From NCBI GenBank assembly GCA_001632435.1, contig KV423940.1:39598-103597 (forward strand): DNA of 64,000 bases, written 5' to 3'. The notes under the pieces were generated by a model. That model was not told the origin of the DNA, ran no database searches, and saw only the letters and a list, made by a program, of their open reading frames with translations. Position 1 is the stretch's first letter. The number at the start of each line of letters is the position of its first letter. This DNA is from Calocera cornea HHB12733. Lineage: Eukaryota; Basidiomycota; Dacrymycetes; Dacrymycetales; Dacrymycetaceae. Positions 32,874 to 44,564 of the stretch are shown here, piece by piece. Both the position numbers and the translations under genes were made by a program.

Positions 32874-34963
32874 ATGGCTGATCCCCTAGGTGACGAACTC
32901 GCATCAGCAGCCGCCGCAAGTGCGGTCAAGATCCCCCCTAAATCTACCGCCAGGGACGAGAGCAGCACGGCGACCGACGATCACACGGAGGACGACAACG
33001 CCACTGTCAAAACCGCAAGATCGAGTGGTAGGTCGGCTGAACATCTCGTGTGGATCTTGGCTGATGCTCCATCCAAGGATCCGTGGTTAAAGACCAACTG
33101 CGGATGGCAATGATGTTCTCCGCGTTCAAGCAGCCAGCCCCCGGACGACGGGGCGCCGGACGCGATGACACGTCGAAAACAGAGGTACTGGAGTCTAAGG
33201 CCCGCGTGGTATGCAGTCCCTACATGGCGGTACCGTTGGGATAGATCTCTAATGCCCTTCCATAGACGGCAAGCGACCATGAAGAGTCTGATAGGAATGA
33301 GAAGGCTGCGAAGGGCAAAGGACGCATGGTAAGTATATCCCCACGCATATATGCGTGGGGATATGACTCTAACGTATCCTCATAGATGTTTGAAGCGGTC
33401 AATGACTCCGATGACGCGGGGGCCACTATCATCAGAGACCAAACCGGCGCGGTACGTCGATGTATGCGTCTGTATCGATCTGTATCACTGTCTAATATGG
33501 CAGCTAGAAACGCCGTTTCCTTTCTGAATCTGACATGGAGGAGGATGGCCCGTCGAAAAGGAGGAAACCGGCGATCACAGTGCCCTTCGCTTCGGATGTA
33601 CATACGCTCTACGCTCAACATGACTCTAGATGGCTGACGGCCGTTGCTGTAGGTGCAAGGACTGAAACCTGCGGGAATGGCAATGCTTGACGATGGCTCC
33701 TTCGTCATGGTGTATGAGCGCTTTAACCCGGGCACGGTCGTGCCTGCGGCGGTCGTCAAGTCGGAGCCCCCCGAGATCCTCATTCTGTCGAGCGGGGACG
33801 AGGACGAGACGTCACCTCCGCGCAAGAAGGCTATTTCCAGCGCAGGCGCTGGAAATAGCTTGAAACAAACCCCTTCCATCACGGCTCGTAGCACCATCTT
33901 GCCGCGTTCCACGGTGTACCCTGGCAGTGCCAACACGGTTGGCAAGAGTGGTGTAGGATCCGCTTCCCTGTACGGACACGACATTGCCCACAAAGGCCGT
34001 GCACAGCATCAAGCGCCCAAGCTGGCCCAGGTCGAAAAAACGCTGCTCAGTTTGGCGATACCTCTGTGGAAAGTGCAGCAGGGTGGGCTTAATCTCTTCC
34101 CGACCAAAAAAGAGTCCCTGGAGTGGGCCGAGACTGCTCTCGAGGCGGCAGTGGCCGAGGTTGTTAAGAGGGGGGGTACAGACGCACAGAAGAGTGTTAA
34201 CGAGCTGAGGGAGAACCGAGAGCTCCACATCTTGAGAGAGGTATGCCCGAGTGCTCAGTCCGTACGCGTTCTTGTCTCACCCTTCCTTCTCAGATCAGTA
34301 AACATCCCTCGGCTCTTCTGGACTCAGTCATCGAGGCGGCCAGAGCGGAGATCCCTATCTATCTCCAAAACGTCTTCGAAGGCAAAGCTGAGACCGTGGC
34401 GTGGCGCGTCCGACGCATGCTGAGCAAGTTCAACTTCATCTACGATGGATACGATTGGGTTACGGACGAGAGAACCATACCAAGAGGCGCATTCCTGAGT
34501 CCCGTCATGGTTGCTGTGATGAGTGCGGTATGGAAAGAAGGGATGGAAGTGTGCGGCCCCCTTTTTCAGGACATGTTTGACAAGATGCCTCTGCGCATGA
34601 TCGCAGTATGTTCCTTGGGTGTAAGTGCGATCCATACTCCGAATGGCTTACGACACTAGCTGACACGGTTCTGTGTAGATCTGGATTTACCTGAAGAGCT
34701 GGTGGTCCGGGGTTGGGGTGCCCGTGGAAGACGTATTCAAGGAGATCGATGTCGAGAAAACGTATGAGGCTATCACCAACAATATCCTACAATTCGAAAA
34801 CGACAAGCCGGAACTGTGTGACGAGATGCAGCGTAACCTCACTGCGCGCGTCCGGTAAGAGTCCGGAGGATCTGATATCATGTAGTGCTCATATCTGTTT
34901 TGCAGGGCCCATGGGGTGGTGGGGGGCCCGACATCCGGAGCAAGCTTTATCGAACTGGACTGA
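32874..34963 (+). CDS. DUF6532-like protein 1 (in mobile element)
   Basis: Nine exons close in phase: 32874-33027, 33078-33184, 33266-33328, 33386-33451, 33508-33597, 33653-34240, 34294-34605, 34679-34854 and 34906-34963, giving 537 aa. The N-terminal half is charged and disordered (PPKSTARDESSTATDDHTED, then KRRFLSESDMEEDGPSKRRK). The ordered C-terminal half (LAQVEKTLLSLAIPLWKVQQ, ALLDSVIEAARAEIPIYLQN, AWRVRRMLSKFNFIYDGYDW, FLSPVMVAVMSAVWKEGMEV, IWIYLKSWWSG) follows the order of the fungal DUF6532 domain: helices, then a short F-x-Y element, then a block resembling its P-I-I...W segment. It diverges more than the copy at 35837. The function of DUF6532 is unknown. Intron 3 and exon 6 each contain a long palindrome. 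Confidence 0.65.
33335..33364. repeat. 30-bp perfect palindrome in an intron
   Basis: The centre is GCATATATGC and the outer half-site is ATATCCCCAC. The sequence equals its own reverse complement over 30 bp, with no spacer. It occupies half of the 57-nt intron 33329-33385. Confidence 0.9.
33830..33859. repeat. 14-bp-arm inverted repeat inside a coding exon
   Basis: The left arm GCTATTTCCAGCGC (33830-33843) and its exact complement (33846-33859) have a 2-nt centre. It encodes AISSAGAGNS within exon 6 of the DUF6532-like gene. Confidence 0.85.
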
Positions 34964-35836
34964 AGACGGCGCCTTTAGAAGCCAACAATATGTAGGGCCG
35001 GGATGGACCGAGGAGTATCAATGACAGAGGGGATCTAGCCAGGAATGGATGGTCTGGAAAGGGCAAGGAAAGGAGAGGATTACAACGGCGAAAGAGGCGC
35101 GGTGACCCGGACTGTTGTACGTATCGTGTACGAAGACAAGAGCACTGTCGCCATCGAGCATTATGGCCCTAATGACATTCAATTTGACGGCGCTCGCCAG
35201 CGGGGAACGGTACGAAGTGATGGAAGGCGAGCCACGCACTCGGCGGCACCGGTGGCGGGATGACCATATCACCGATGCATCCATACGGCCGTGTACTCAC
35301 ATGCGTGGCACACTCACACCCATACGGAAATGTGCGGTACTGCTCTGTACGGTACTGCTCTGTACGGTCATACGGCGTACACGCCGGGAGGTGGCACCAA
35401 TTCAGCGCTATGAAATGTTGGATTAGTGTCGATCTACATGGTAGTAACTAGACCGTGGGAAGCCGGGTGTGTGGGAATACAGCTGGAATCATGCGCTTGA
35501 GAAGTGAAGGAAAAGAGTGTTGGGCTCTAGGAGGCGATTGGGGCTGACCCCTGCCTCTCCGCAGTACATGGATGTTAAGATATACTGGGATGGACGTGGG
35601 ACGCGTGGGAGATCGTATGAACCATGTTGGACGGGATAAGACGGGGCGGAGTGGAGAAAGGTGAAGAATGAGCGAGGCGGTTATTCCGAGCGAAATGAAA
35701 GATGAATGAAGAGAATGTAACGGCTCTTCATGCTCGGATCCAGAGCTGGAGTGGATAGATGGTGCACACAATAAGATGACGCGCGGCGTCGATAGATCGT
35801 TGATTGTCGAAGCCTGGTCCAGGAGGAGCTTGTTGC
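34964..35836. other. Convergent spacer with GTAC repeats
   Basis: It holds GTACGG motifs at about 35280-35390, including a 15-bp tandem duplication ACTGCTCTGTACGGT at 35339-35353 and 35354-35368. No gene was recognised. Confidence 0.5.
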
Positions 35837-37761
35837 TCACTCTGAGTCGGTTTCCAGGAAGAGCCACTCCTCCTCAGCCTGCGCATCGTCCTCAGCATCC
35901 TTTTGGACCTCGATCACCTTCCTCGCAGTTTGTGCATCATGCACCTTACTAGTATATGCGTGTGGACCGTCAGCTGGCATATCATGAACAACGCGGGGAC
36001 ACGTACACGGCCACGGCCAGCAGATACGGCAGGATCTCGTCATATTTGGGACGACGTTTCCGCTTCAGCCAATCCAGGTTCCACCCCAAAGTCCGGTATG
36101 CGGGTTGGTAATCCGCCTGATTAAACTCGCTGGCTACGAACCGCCCGGTCTCATACTGTTTCAGTGCAAACAGCAGCTGTGAGAAGACGACCATTAGGCA
36201 TGTGCGGGGCATACATAGTATGTGGTACATACCGCTACGGCCGCGGCGGTGATGACGCCGTCAGGCTCCCGCTCGGGTAGAAAGAGTTCTGGGAAAACAT
36301 GGCCGTCACCCTCAACGCCGTTGCCGAACCACGCCTGCATGATCACAGCTCTGAGAGCGGGAGACTGGAACGGCTTGCTGCGAATCATCTCATTGGTATC
36401 TGGATCAAAGGAGATCTCCCCGTAAAGGTATGAGTTGGCGTCGAGGAGACGGGCGACCTCAGCGCGCCGGACTTGATCGGTGACATGTGAATCGAACAAC
36501 TCAGGAAAGCTCTGTTTCACCACCGTCTGAGCGACACTCTTGATTACAGTGCGAAACCAGGGTCCATAATGGGAGATCTATCACCGAGCCACAGAGTCAG
36601 GCCCGCAATCCAGGGGGGTACCGGGCGTTACCGGAACTTACGAGGGGTTTGGCCAAAGTCAAGTTGCGCCCTTGCAAGGTTCCGTGGATGGCGGCGGCGT
36701 CTCCTCCGGCGATTTGCTTCTCCCAGCGCGCGTGAGCTGATCGATTGGCAAGCAATATCGCCGTCGCCATGAATTCTTCTCTCTGGTTGTCTTCCGCGTA
36801 AAGATTGATGGTTGCAAACTGGAGGCGAAACAATATCTTCGCTTCCTGAATAGTCTCCTTGAGTTCGGGACAGAAACACTGGAGCTTGATACCACCCTTC
36901 TCGGGTGGGATGGCAGCGGGAGGGTCGTGGATTGAGGAGAGTGCAGTGGTGGTCGGTGCCTCGGGCGTGGCGTCATCGGATACCGTGGTCTTGGTTCGCC
37001 GGGGCTTCTTGCGCGCAGGCTATATGGCACGCAATGTGATGAGCGATGTGCGGCCATACGCCTGTCGGGACATTGCGTACCTCTCGTTTAATAGCGACCT
37101 CAGGTTCACGTGAGCGTTTGGCGTGGCGTGGCTTACGCTTGCGCGAGCGGGTACTGGATCCCTGCCATGGACGTGAGTGCATGCGCCTGGTCACCACGGC
37201 CAAGGCGGTCAGCGTACCTGGTAGCCTTCATCACTCAACTCTTCGACGTCCTCAGTCCCAGACTCGGGCAGATAGTCCTGGTTGCCATCCGATACACGCT
37301 TTTTGCCATCCGATACACGCGTTTTTGCGGTCTGTTTGACCTGGACCGCGGAGGACTTGGGCGGAGGGGGCGCCAACAAGGTCGAGACCGGCACGGCCGC
37401 TGCCTTTTGCCTTGCAAACCAGCCCCGAGCGCCGGACGAAGCTGCAGGGTATGTCAAATCTTGCGATTATACAAATCAATACGGAGTACGACATACTACG
37501 AGGTGGAGGCGTCGGTGCGCTGTCAGCCGTGCCCGTGGTGGTTTGGGCCGGGGCGACAGGTCCGGTTTGGGATTGAAGGACCGGTCCAGACCGCAGACCG
37601 CCGTCGGGGAAAGGTGCAGGCACAGGGCCAATAGATATGGAACTGGTGAAGAAAGTGACATGGTGCTGTGGTTCCCCGAAACGCAAGGCCCCGGTGGAGG
37701 AAGGCTGTACGGGACGCACAAAGTTAGCTGTGGACGCGTCTCGGATAGCTATGACGCGCAA
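35837..37761 (-). CDS. DUF6532 domain protein 2 (in mobile element)
   Basis: The minus-strand exons join as follows. A disordered Pro-rich start (the start codon, about 37761, is uncertain) leads to VQVKQTAKTRVSDGKKRVSD and ESGTEDVEELSDEGYQ. Next come SSTRSRKRKPRHAKRSREPE and PARKKPRRTKTTVSDDATPE (nuclear signals), then the DUF6532 core: ETIQEAKILFRLQFATINLY, FATINLYAEDNQREEFMATA, ILLANRSAHARWEKQIAGGD, KQSFPELFDSHVTDQVRRAE, ARLLDANSYLYGEISFDPDT and FQSPALRAVIMQAWFGNGVE, with VFPELF and ITAAAVAV and then LLFALKQYETGRF. It ends DDAQAEEEWLFLETDSE at 35837. The order F/Y-x-Y, ...SP.+R.VI...WF, +FPE.F, A..AV, ALxxYETG is the DUF6532 pattern. A 21-bp direct repeat at 37283-37320 encodes the doubled RVSDGK. 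Confidence 0.75.
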
Positions 37762-38660
37762 CTGACCTCCGACAGCAGGGGGTAGAAGGCCCGAAAGGTG
37801 GTCAGACCCGACATGGCGAGGTAGATTGAGGACCGAGGCGCCGGGGGAGGGCTGGAACGTTTGGCGCCGATGGGTATATGCACGGATATGTCGCGTCCGC
37901 GAGCACGCTAGGCGATGAGCTGTTCGGATGTGATGGCGACGACAGTCCAGTCAGTTAAGGTAAGCTGGGATGGAAGAGGTGCAATGATGTGCGGTTACAG
38001 GCGTGCGTATGTCGACGTGAGAACGCAGACAGTCGTTGGGCACGCTGTGTGCGCCGGGTGGGAGGAGGAGAGGATTGCAGGGTACTGACGCGTACTGCAG
38101 GTATCTGGGGGTATGACCCCGTACACAAGGCGTACGGACGCGGAAGCAGCTAGTCCGTGAGAGCGGAGGCAAACAGCCGAGTGTGGAATGGCGTCTCCGG
38201 GGTCCTGGTCACGTTACCCCCGGCAATTGATCACGGGATACGGCGACCGTGGCAAAGCCAAGCCTCCATGGTATTTTGGAGAACGGAGCAGAGGACCAGG
38301 GAGTGAATGAGAGGACACACCTGGGGAAATTACCAATGTAGAGCACGGAAGGGAAGCGGGCGATTCGGGGGAACACGTGTTGTGGGCGTTCTCGCGCTGC
38401 TCTTTCGTGATGCGAGCGCGGTATCGCCGCCGAAGGAGACGGCGAGTTCTTGCAAGTCCTGATTTCGGTTGCGAGGTTCGTTCAGGGGGGGGGAACGACC
38501 CCGGAACGGGACGACGCCATGAAAATTAGACGGCTCTCGGACAGCTACATAATCAGGCAGGAAAAGCGGGACACTGAATCGCGAGTTCGTCAGTTCCCAG
38601 GTCGACTACAGCAGGGCGCAGCACGCAACAAGCCTGTGACTCGACGTGATCGACTGGAGA
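37762..38660. other. Spacer between DUF6532 gene 2 and a plus-strand gene
   Basis: A GTAC-containing stretch lies at about 38080-38130. A plus-strand frame at 38450-38731 may include a 5' exon of the next gene, but I could not join it. Confidence 0.3.
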
Positions 38661-38689
38661 ATGCCAAAAGCCAAGGGTCATTGTGGGTC

Positions 38690-39590
38690 ATAGGTCCAGA
38701 CGCATCCGGGTGTACGGGTCGCTCACGGTGATACGGATATCAGTTTCACGGATGAGCACAGGGGGGAGAATTCCAAGACGTCACTCCGACAAGTCCTCAG
38801 CAGTGAAGGGGGTTGGAACAACCTCTGTAGGTACAGTCTGGGGGGGATGGCCCGTGTGTCATTGATACTAACGCTAGTGAAGGGGTTGGAAGGTGCGACT
38901 GGACATATGGACGACGTGGAATATGGGAGGGGGGATGAAGGAGTTCTACTTGCCGCGGCAGGGAGTGTCGGTGAGTAGGGCTGAGGTTGAATACGGAGTT
39001 CTGCATCTGGCTAACTCGCTGTTCTAGAGAGCATTCGGGAAGAATCGAGCGTGGACATGAGTGTGGAAGAGATGGCGCGCTCGGACGAGAGGGTGTCTGC
39101 GAGGGCGCTCTATGCGACGGGTCAGGACAGTATGACTCGCCGCGTCATAACGTTAACTAACGAGACGTAGACGGATATGCTCGGCTAGAAGACTCCGATG
39201 ATGGGTCCGGTACTGAACTGGAGAGGTGGTCGCGCTACAACGACCCTAACCACCCCCAGTACGGGGAGGAGACCTTCGGAGGAGGTGTCAACCCGGCAGA
39301 CCGAGATACGAGAGAGAGACAAATCGAGGCGATGGCGCTTTCCTTCAAGGTTAGCCCCCGGTTCTTGAAACGGAAGTGCCGCGGCCGCCGTAACGGTGAA
39401 ATCGTGAAAGAGCTCTGGGTCACCTTGTCGGCCAAGGTAATACGCCGCAGTGGAAGGTGATTGGCGGACTGGCTAACCAAGACTGGCAGTACTACCCGAA
39501 GAAAACAATCGAGGAGTGGAAAACGCTGTTCAAATGCAACAAAGGTTCAGTTCGCAGACGTGCCCAACAACTGGCGAAGAGGACCGAATG
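38690..39590 (+). CDS. Basic/acidic unknown protein of the mobile element
   Basis: The 3' exons are consistent: GDTDISFTDEHRGENSKTSL, then VKGLEGATGHMDDVEYGRGD, then (across the intron ending at about 39027) ESIREESSVDMSVEEMARSD, then NGYARLEDSDDGSGTELERW with DPNHPQYGEETFGGGVNPAD, IEAMALSFKVSPRFLKRKCR and GEIVKELWVTLSAK. It ends with YYPKKTIEEWKTLFKCNKGS and RRRAQQLAKRTE, then a stop at about 39590. The start is not resolved, so the left border is approximate. An acidic middle followed by a basic end suggests a nucleic-acid- or chromatin-binding protein. I do not recognise the family. Confidence 0.5.
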
Positions 39591-39993
39591 AGGGTGACCC
39601 AAACTGGAGGATATCGCAGCCTGGTCGGAGATTACCTTAAGAGGTCGTGCCGTACGCATGTGTATTGTACGGCATTCCATATACCACCTGTTTCCCATAC
39701 GGTCATCAGGTTGCGGTACGGACGATGTGTCACTGAACTAGGATGACGATCTCAGTGAATGGTATCAGCCAGCACCCCGGCGCCATGTATTGGGCATGTG
39801 TATTTGGGGATCGACGGATCACGGAGAACACCATATCCTGGCTGCGTTAACCTATGCCATGTTCGCACGACGTAGACGCGACGCAAGCAAGGCACCAGAA
39901 GGAACATCTCTTTAAGTAAGGGGATTTAAGAGCACATCACAGAATAAGGCGATGTAGGGCCATGAAGATAGATTCTAACACGTAGCTCCCGGC
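39591..39993. other. Convergent spacer in the mobile element
   Basis: GTACG/CATACGG motifs occur at about 39650-39722, again between convergent genes. No gene was seen. Confidence 0.45.
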
Positions 39994-42900
39994 TCATACC
40001 ATGTTCATTGAGAGAGTCTCACCTAGGCGACCATCGCCAATCATTTGAATGAAGAGCATGGCTTCAAAATCGTCGGTCCACCCGGGACTGTCTTGATGGT
40101 ACCATGGGGATGATCCATTTTCCAGTGGAATAAAAACTTGTTTGGTACATGCGTGGAACTTGCAGTGAGACAACGCCATGTCCAGTTGTAACTAGAAAAG
40201 AACGAATAAGATAATACCGAGACAGGTGAGGCAGAGATACGCGAGGAGATGAATCACGTACATAAAGATAGGGGGACTTTGGCAGAAGGTACGGTACGCC
40301 AGTAACGACACGATAAAAGGTTATAGCGCGGTACAGGAGATCCTGACAGGCGAGGTCGGAGAACGAAGGAGGGGGTACCCAATGTCCGGCCGTACGCAAA
40401 GCGCACGCATGCGGAGGGACACCGGTACCTCGGAGGAACTGGCGGCAAGCCTGATGGATGGCGAGCTGTTTGCTGATTGGCATGACGTCCGGGGGAAGGT
40501 CATGCCATTGCGTTTTGTTGATGACATCGTCCGGGATGCGAATGCGGAGATCGGGCCACATACAACGCACGAAGGCGAAAGGAGTCACCCCAGCCGGCAC
40601 TAAAAACTAAAGCAGATGTCAGGGTGACAATCCCGTTAGAGGGGGGCGTACGGACATGATCACGGAGGGTTCGAGGGGCAAATGGCGCATTAATACCCGC
40701 GGCGAAGGCTTCCAAGGCCTGCGTGTCGTTTCGGTCGGAGACAAAGAGAACCCGATGTAAGATGGAAGTGAGCCAGGCACGATGCAAAGCGGGAGTCCGC
40801 GGTTCCGAAAGATCTGAATCCTGGACAAGATAAGCGGATGGCGACATAAGAAGAGGAGCAGGAGGTGTGAAAGATCAGAGGGATGACTAACTTCAATGTT
40901 GCCAGCCCCATAGACGACGGAAGCCAAGAAATGCTCCGGATGCGAGGGATCCTGAGACACTGGGCCGTGAGTAAGCTGGTCTAGGAAGTATGGGTTGGCA
41001 GGGTATGTGCCATAACCCGCGGTAACGTACCATACTCTGAGACATAGGTTTGAGACGGCCTTTAGGACCCATGCGATGGAAGAGCTGGACAAATTTCTCA
41101 ATGTCAGGGGCGAAATATCGCAAGACACGAGGAGTAATGGTATCTTCTCCAGCGATAGCGACCAGAACAGTGAGCGGGGAAAAGGATGCGGGTCCAAAAT
41201 GGAATAACTTCAAAAAGACAATAAGGAGTAAGCCGAGAGCGGCCAGCTCGATCCTAGCGTCGTCGTTTAACGTACGAGCTTCGGGCGGGGCACTGGGGCC
41301 GAACAATTTGATCCGTAAGGTGCTGTATTCTCCGAAGGAGAGGGGGGTGAGGAGCGAGTGAAAGGTCTCGAAGGTGGCTTGACATATTTCGAGGACAGCT
41401 CCGGCGCCAATACCATGGCCTCTAGAAGATGCAGTGTCAATGATTGGACGGGCATAGAGACAAAAAGCTTGAAAGAGGAGACGTACGCCATGATAGGGAA
41501 GTGAAGCACGGACATGATAACGGGAATCGAGCGTGGAACGTCGGGAATTAGTCCAAGAGCCGGCTTGACAGCGTCAAGCAAGTAATCGCGAAAAGTTTGC
41601 GCTGCGTCCTGGAGGGTACGACAGGGTGGATAATAGTCCAGATCAACGGGGGGAGGTATGGGATTGAGGTTGGCGACACACGTCTTCCACCGGGACACAA
41701 TGTCGTCATCGGTCATAGGGGTAGTGTCCAGGGACAAGGGGAGGAGTGTGTCGGGAGGGGGGGGGACGGAAGCGGTATGAGAGGGTGACAGGGTATGAGG
41801 GTGCAAAAGAGGGGGAAGAGGCGCCGGCGGGCGGGGGGGGGGATAGGGAGGCGCCGGAATGGGCAGCGATGGAGTGGAAGAAGGTGAGAGTACCGGAGGA
41901 AGATTGGAGGATGTAGAAGGCACCGGGAGGGAGGCAGATGGTGGTCGATCATATGAAGCATGTCGGTATGCCGGCATTGCAGGATATTGAGAGAAGGGCT
42001 GGTCTGCATGGGGGGGGGGATCCAGTGACACGACCGAGGGGGGTGAGACGGCGTGGAGCGGATGGTCCATGCCGCCAACGATGGGTGACACTAACCGAAC
42101 GGGGTCCGCAAAGGGCGGTTGGGTGATAGGCGGGGGTGGAATGACGCGGTTACCGGGGGGAATAGATGGTCCAGGACCGGAAGGGTACGTGAAGCCGTTG
42201 GAATAGTGTACGTAGGGAACGTGAGGGTTGGGGGGAGCATACAGATACGTATGGTGAGGTATAGAGTGGCCGAGGGGAAGTGGTGGTGGCGGTAGGGAGG
42301 GGGCAACGCCAGCGGACGGAGTGTGGTGTTGTGGGTGGGAAGGGGGACGGGACGGGGGGGGAGGTAGATGGGGAGGGGCGCCATGAGAAGAAGGCCAGGT
42401 GCAGTATGGTTCGGGCAAGGGGGCCGTGGAGGGTGGAGCGGCGTTGCCATTGAGAAGACTGGGAGGGATCAATCTGGGAGAGGTGAGGCCTGGAGGAGAC
42501 CTGGAGCGGAGGGCCCGATCAGCAATGGCCCGAAGTTGAGGTAGATTAACGGGTTTCTGGATGGAATAGTCAGCGAAGTGAAAGGGGGGAGAGGGTAGCG
42601 TACTGTGGGGGCACCAGAACAGCATGGAAGGGTGTCGCTTTGGAAATACTGCATAAATGGCCAAACGGGAGCGTTGTCGGTGTGATGGTTGGGGGTCGAT
42701 ATAGGACCATAGGCAGGTGCTGCCATCAGAAGGAGGTGAGACAATTTTACCCTAAGTAGAAGAACGGAGGGCGAACCAAATTCCATGACCAATGGTAATC
42801 GATGCGCTTTGCGGCGGCCACGAACGTATTTAGAAAGAGATTTGATGAGGGAACCGACAGTGAGTCGGTCGAGCACAGTAGGTGGGACCATGCGGGTACG

Positions 42901-43953
42901 GTCTGGTAGGAGAGGCAGAAGGGGGACGAGAGGTAATGAAGAGGGTGGATTCTGAAATGCAGTAGGAGTATGAAGGGGGGCGGGTGGGATGGTGAGATGG
43001 GAAAAGATTCGAAGGAGGAGGGCGACCAGATCGGATAGGCTGGTATCGTCTGGTAACGTAAGGCAGGCTAGAAGGCCCTCAACATTGCTCCTGAATAAAG
43101 GTTAGGGGAAGAAAATACTGAGGGGTACGGGAAGGGACTGACGCCTCGAGAAAGGGAAGGAAAGCGGTGACGTAGCGCTTGTGGACCGCGGGCGGGTCCT
43201 GTATAAGGAATATTATGAGGAGAGAGGGACGAGGGGGAGGAAAAGAGCGAGTGGACGTACGGGGCTCGGTGAGGGGTAAGCAGGAAAGACCCGGAGTAGA
43301 ACGAGGAACTCGGAACAAGATGGTGAAATGTCTGGTATCATGCGTCGCGACCGGAGAGGGCGCTGTCGTAGATGACTCTCTTCGACGGTGGGTGCGGTAT
43401 GGCGTTGCATGCTGCGAGTACGGGAGGCAAGAGTGTACGTACGGGCTTGAGAGTCGGATGGGGCTGAGTCTGAGGCGGTATCAATGTGTGGAGCTTGATG
43501 GGGGACAGGGAGGGAAGTGGTTTCTGAGTGGGAGGCGATAATGCGTCGAACGGCGTCCTGCGCGGTATTACGACCGGGTCCAGTAGGGGCCATTATGCTG
43601 AGAAGATTATGAGCAAGTTGAGGATCATGCGGCGTGGCATGGGGTAAAAAGGGTTGAGAGGAAGATGTTGGAATTGAGAGGTGGCGTGTGTCGGCGCTGT
43701 TGAGATAGCTGGATATAGGAGGGGGAGGCAAATGATTTAGGAGGGGATGTGTGCAGGAATGGCATGGAAGAAGAAGGGTCGCCGAGTCCATGGGCGGGTA
43801 TACACCATTAGAGAGGATGAATCCGGAGTGGTCTTGGGGGAGAACGTAGCAAGAGCAGACGCAATGGGAGCTCGTAGGAGACGGGTGAGATAGAGGGGTA
43901 CAGCAGGCATGGACAAAGTGTCGCACGGTACTGATGGTCGGGGTGCTGGACAT
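39994..43953 (-). CDS. Large HECT-like protein of the mobile element (putative E3 ubiquitin ligase)
   Basis: This is a multi-exon minus-strand gene starting MSSTPTISTVRHFVHACCTP at 43953. Cys/His pairs near the start (HCVCSCYV, CHSCTHP) suggest a zinc-binding module. Next are KRYVTAFLPFLEASNVEGLL, a helical block (LIKSLSKYVRGRRKAHRLPL) and a 250-residue Pro-rich region (about 42480-41700). The C-terminal part resembles a HECT fold: IPVIMSVLHFPIMAGHGIGA with AVLEICQATFETF (across an in-phase intron), LRIKLFGPSA, then PFAFVRCMWPDLRIRIPDD and, close to the end, CKFHACTKQVFIPLENG with a Cys in the place of the HECT catalytic cysteine. It ends at 39994. Several middle introns were not fixed, so the exact length is unknown (probably more than 900 aa). 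The HECT assignment is from motif order only. Confidence 0.5.
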
Positions 43954-44375
43954 ACGGAGCAGTATGGGGTGGTGAAATCGCAGAGGCGGAGCGAGAAGGT
44001 AGCGGCTGGATACTAAAAAGGAGAGAATGGTGCGTTGGGCAAGGGAGGGGAAAGGGGAGAAAGTCAAGGGGAGATGGACGAAACAGAGGAGATCACAGAG
44101 GGGTAGGGTGTCCGTTGGGGATAGCAAAACAAGGAAGACATGTGACACCCAATAAATGGCTGAGAAATAATCAAGGGGGAGAAGGTAAATAGATCGATGA
44201 TAAAGGACTGGCAGACCCCAGAAAGAGTTAACGCGGGGCGGGACGGGGGTACGGAAAACACCAAAGGAGAAAAGGGCGGGAAAATAAAAACAGTGGATAC
44301 CGCGGGTATCAGACAGTACGGGGTCCGGCATGGCGCAATCTGTTGCCGGCGGGAACAATAGAAGGAATTTTGTCG

Positions 44376-44550
44376 GTATGAGTGGGTCCACGTCGGTACG
44401 GGGCAGTACCGGTGGGTACGGAGACGGGAGCTAAAGGATACGGAAGCGTCTGGACGGGCCAGGAGCGAGACTGCGAGTACGGGATGGATACCGCCGTGTA
44501 CCGTCAGTATGGGACGGTATGGGACGGTATAGGCGAGTACCCGACAGTAT
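44376..44550. repeat. Right subterminal GTAC-rich repeats
   Basis: Motifs such as GTCGGTACGGGGCAGTACC, GTACCGTCAGTATGGG and the 10-bp tandem GGGACGGTAT (44511-44530) mirror the left subterminal region in the opposite orientation. Confidence 0.55.
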
Positions 44551-44564
44551 AGCCTCCGTGGGTA

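Noticed and set aside
33501..33507. CAG at 33503 as the splice acceptor of exon 5 in DUF6532-like gene 1
   Set aside because: It leads to a stop after seven codons; CTAG at 33507 continues in frame to the next exon.
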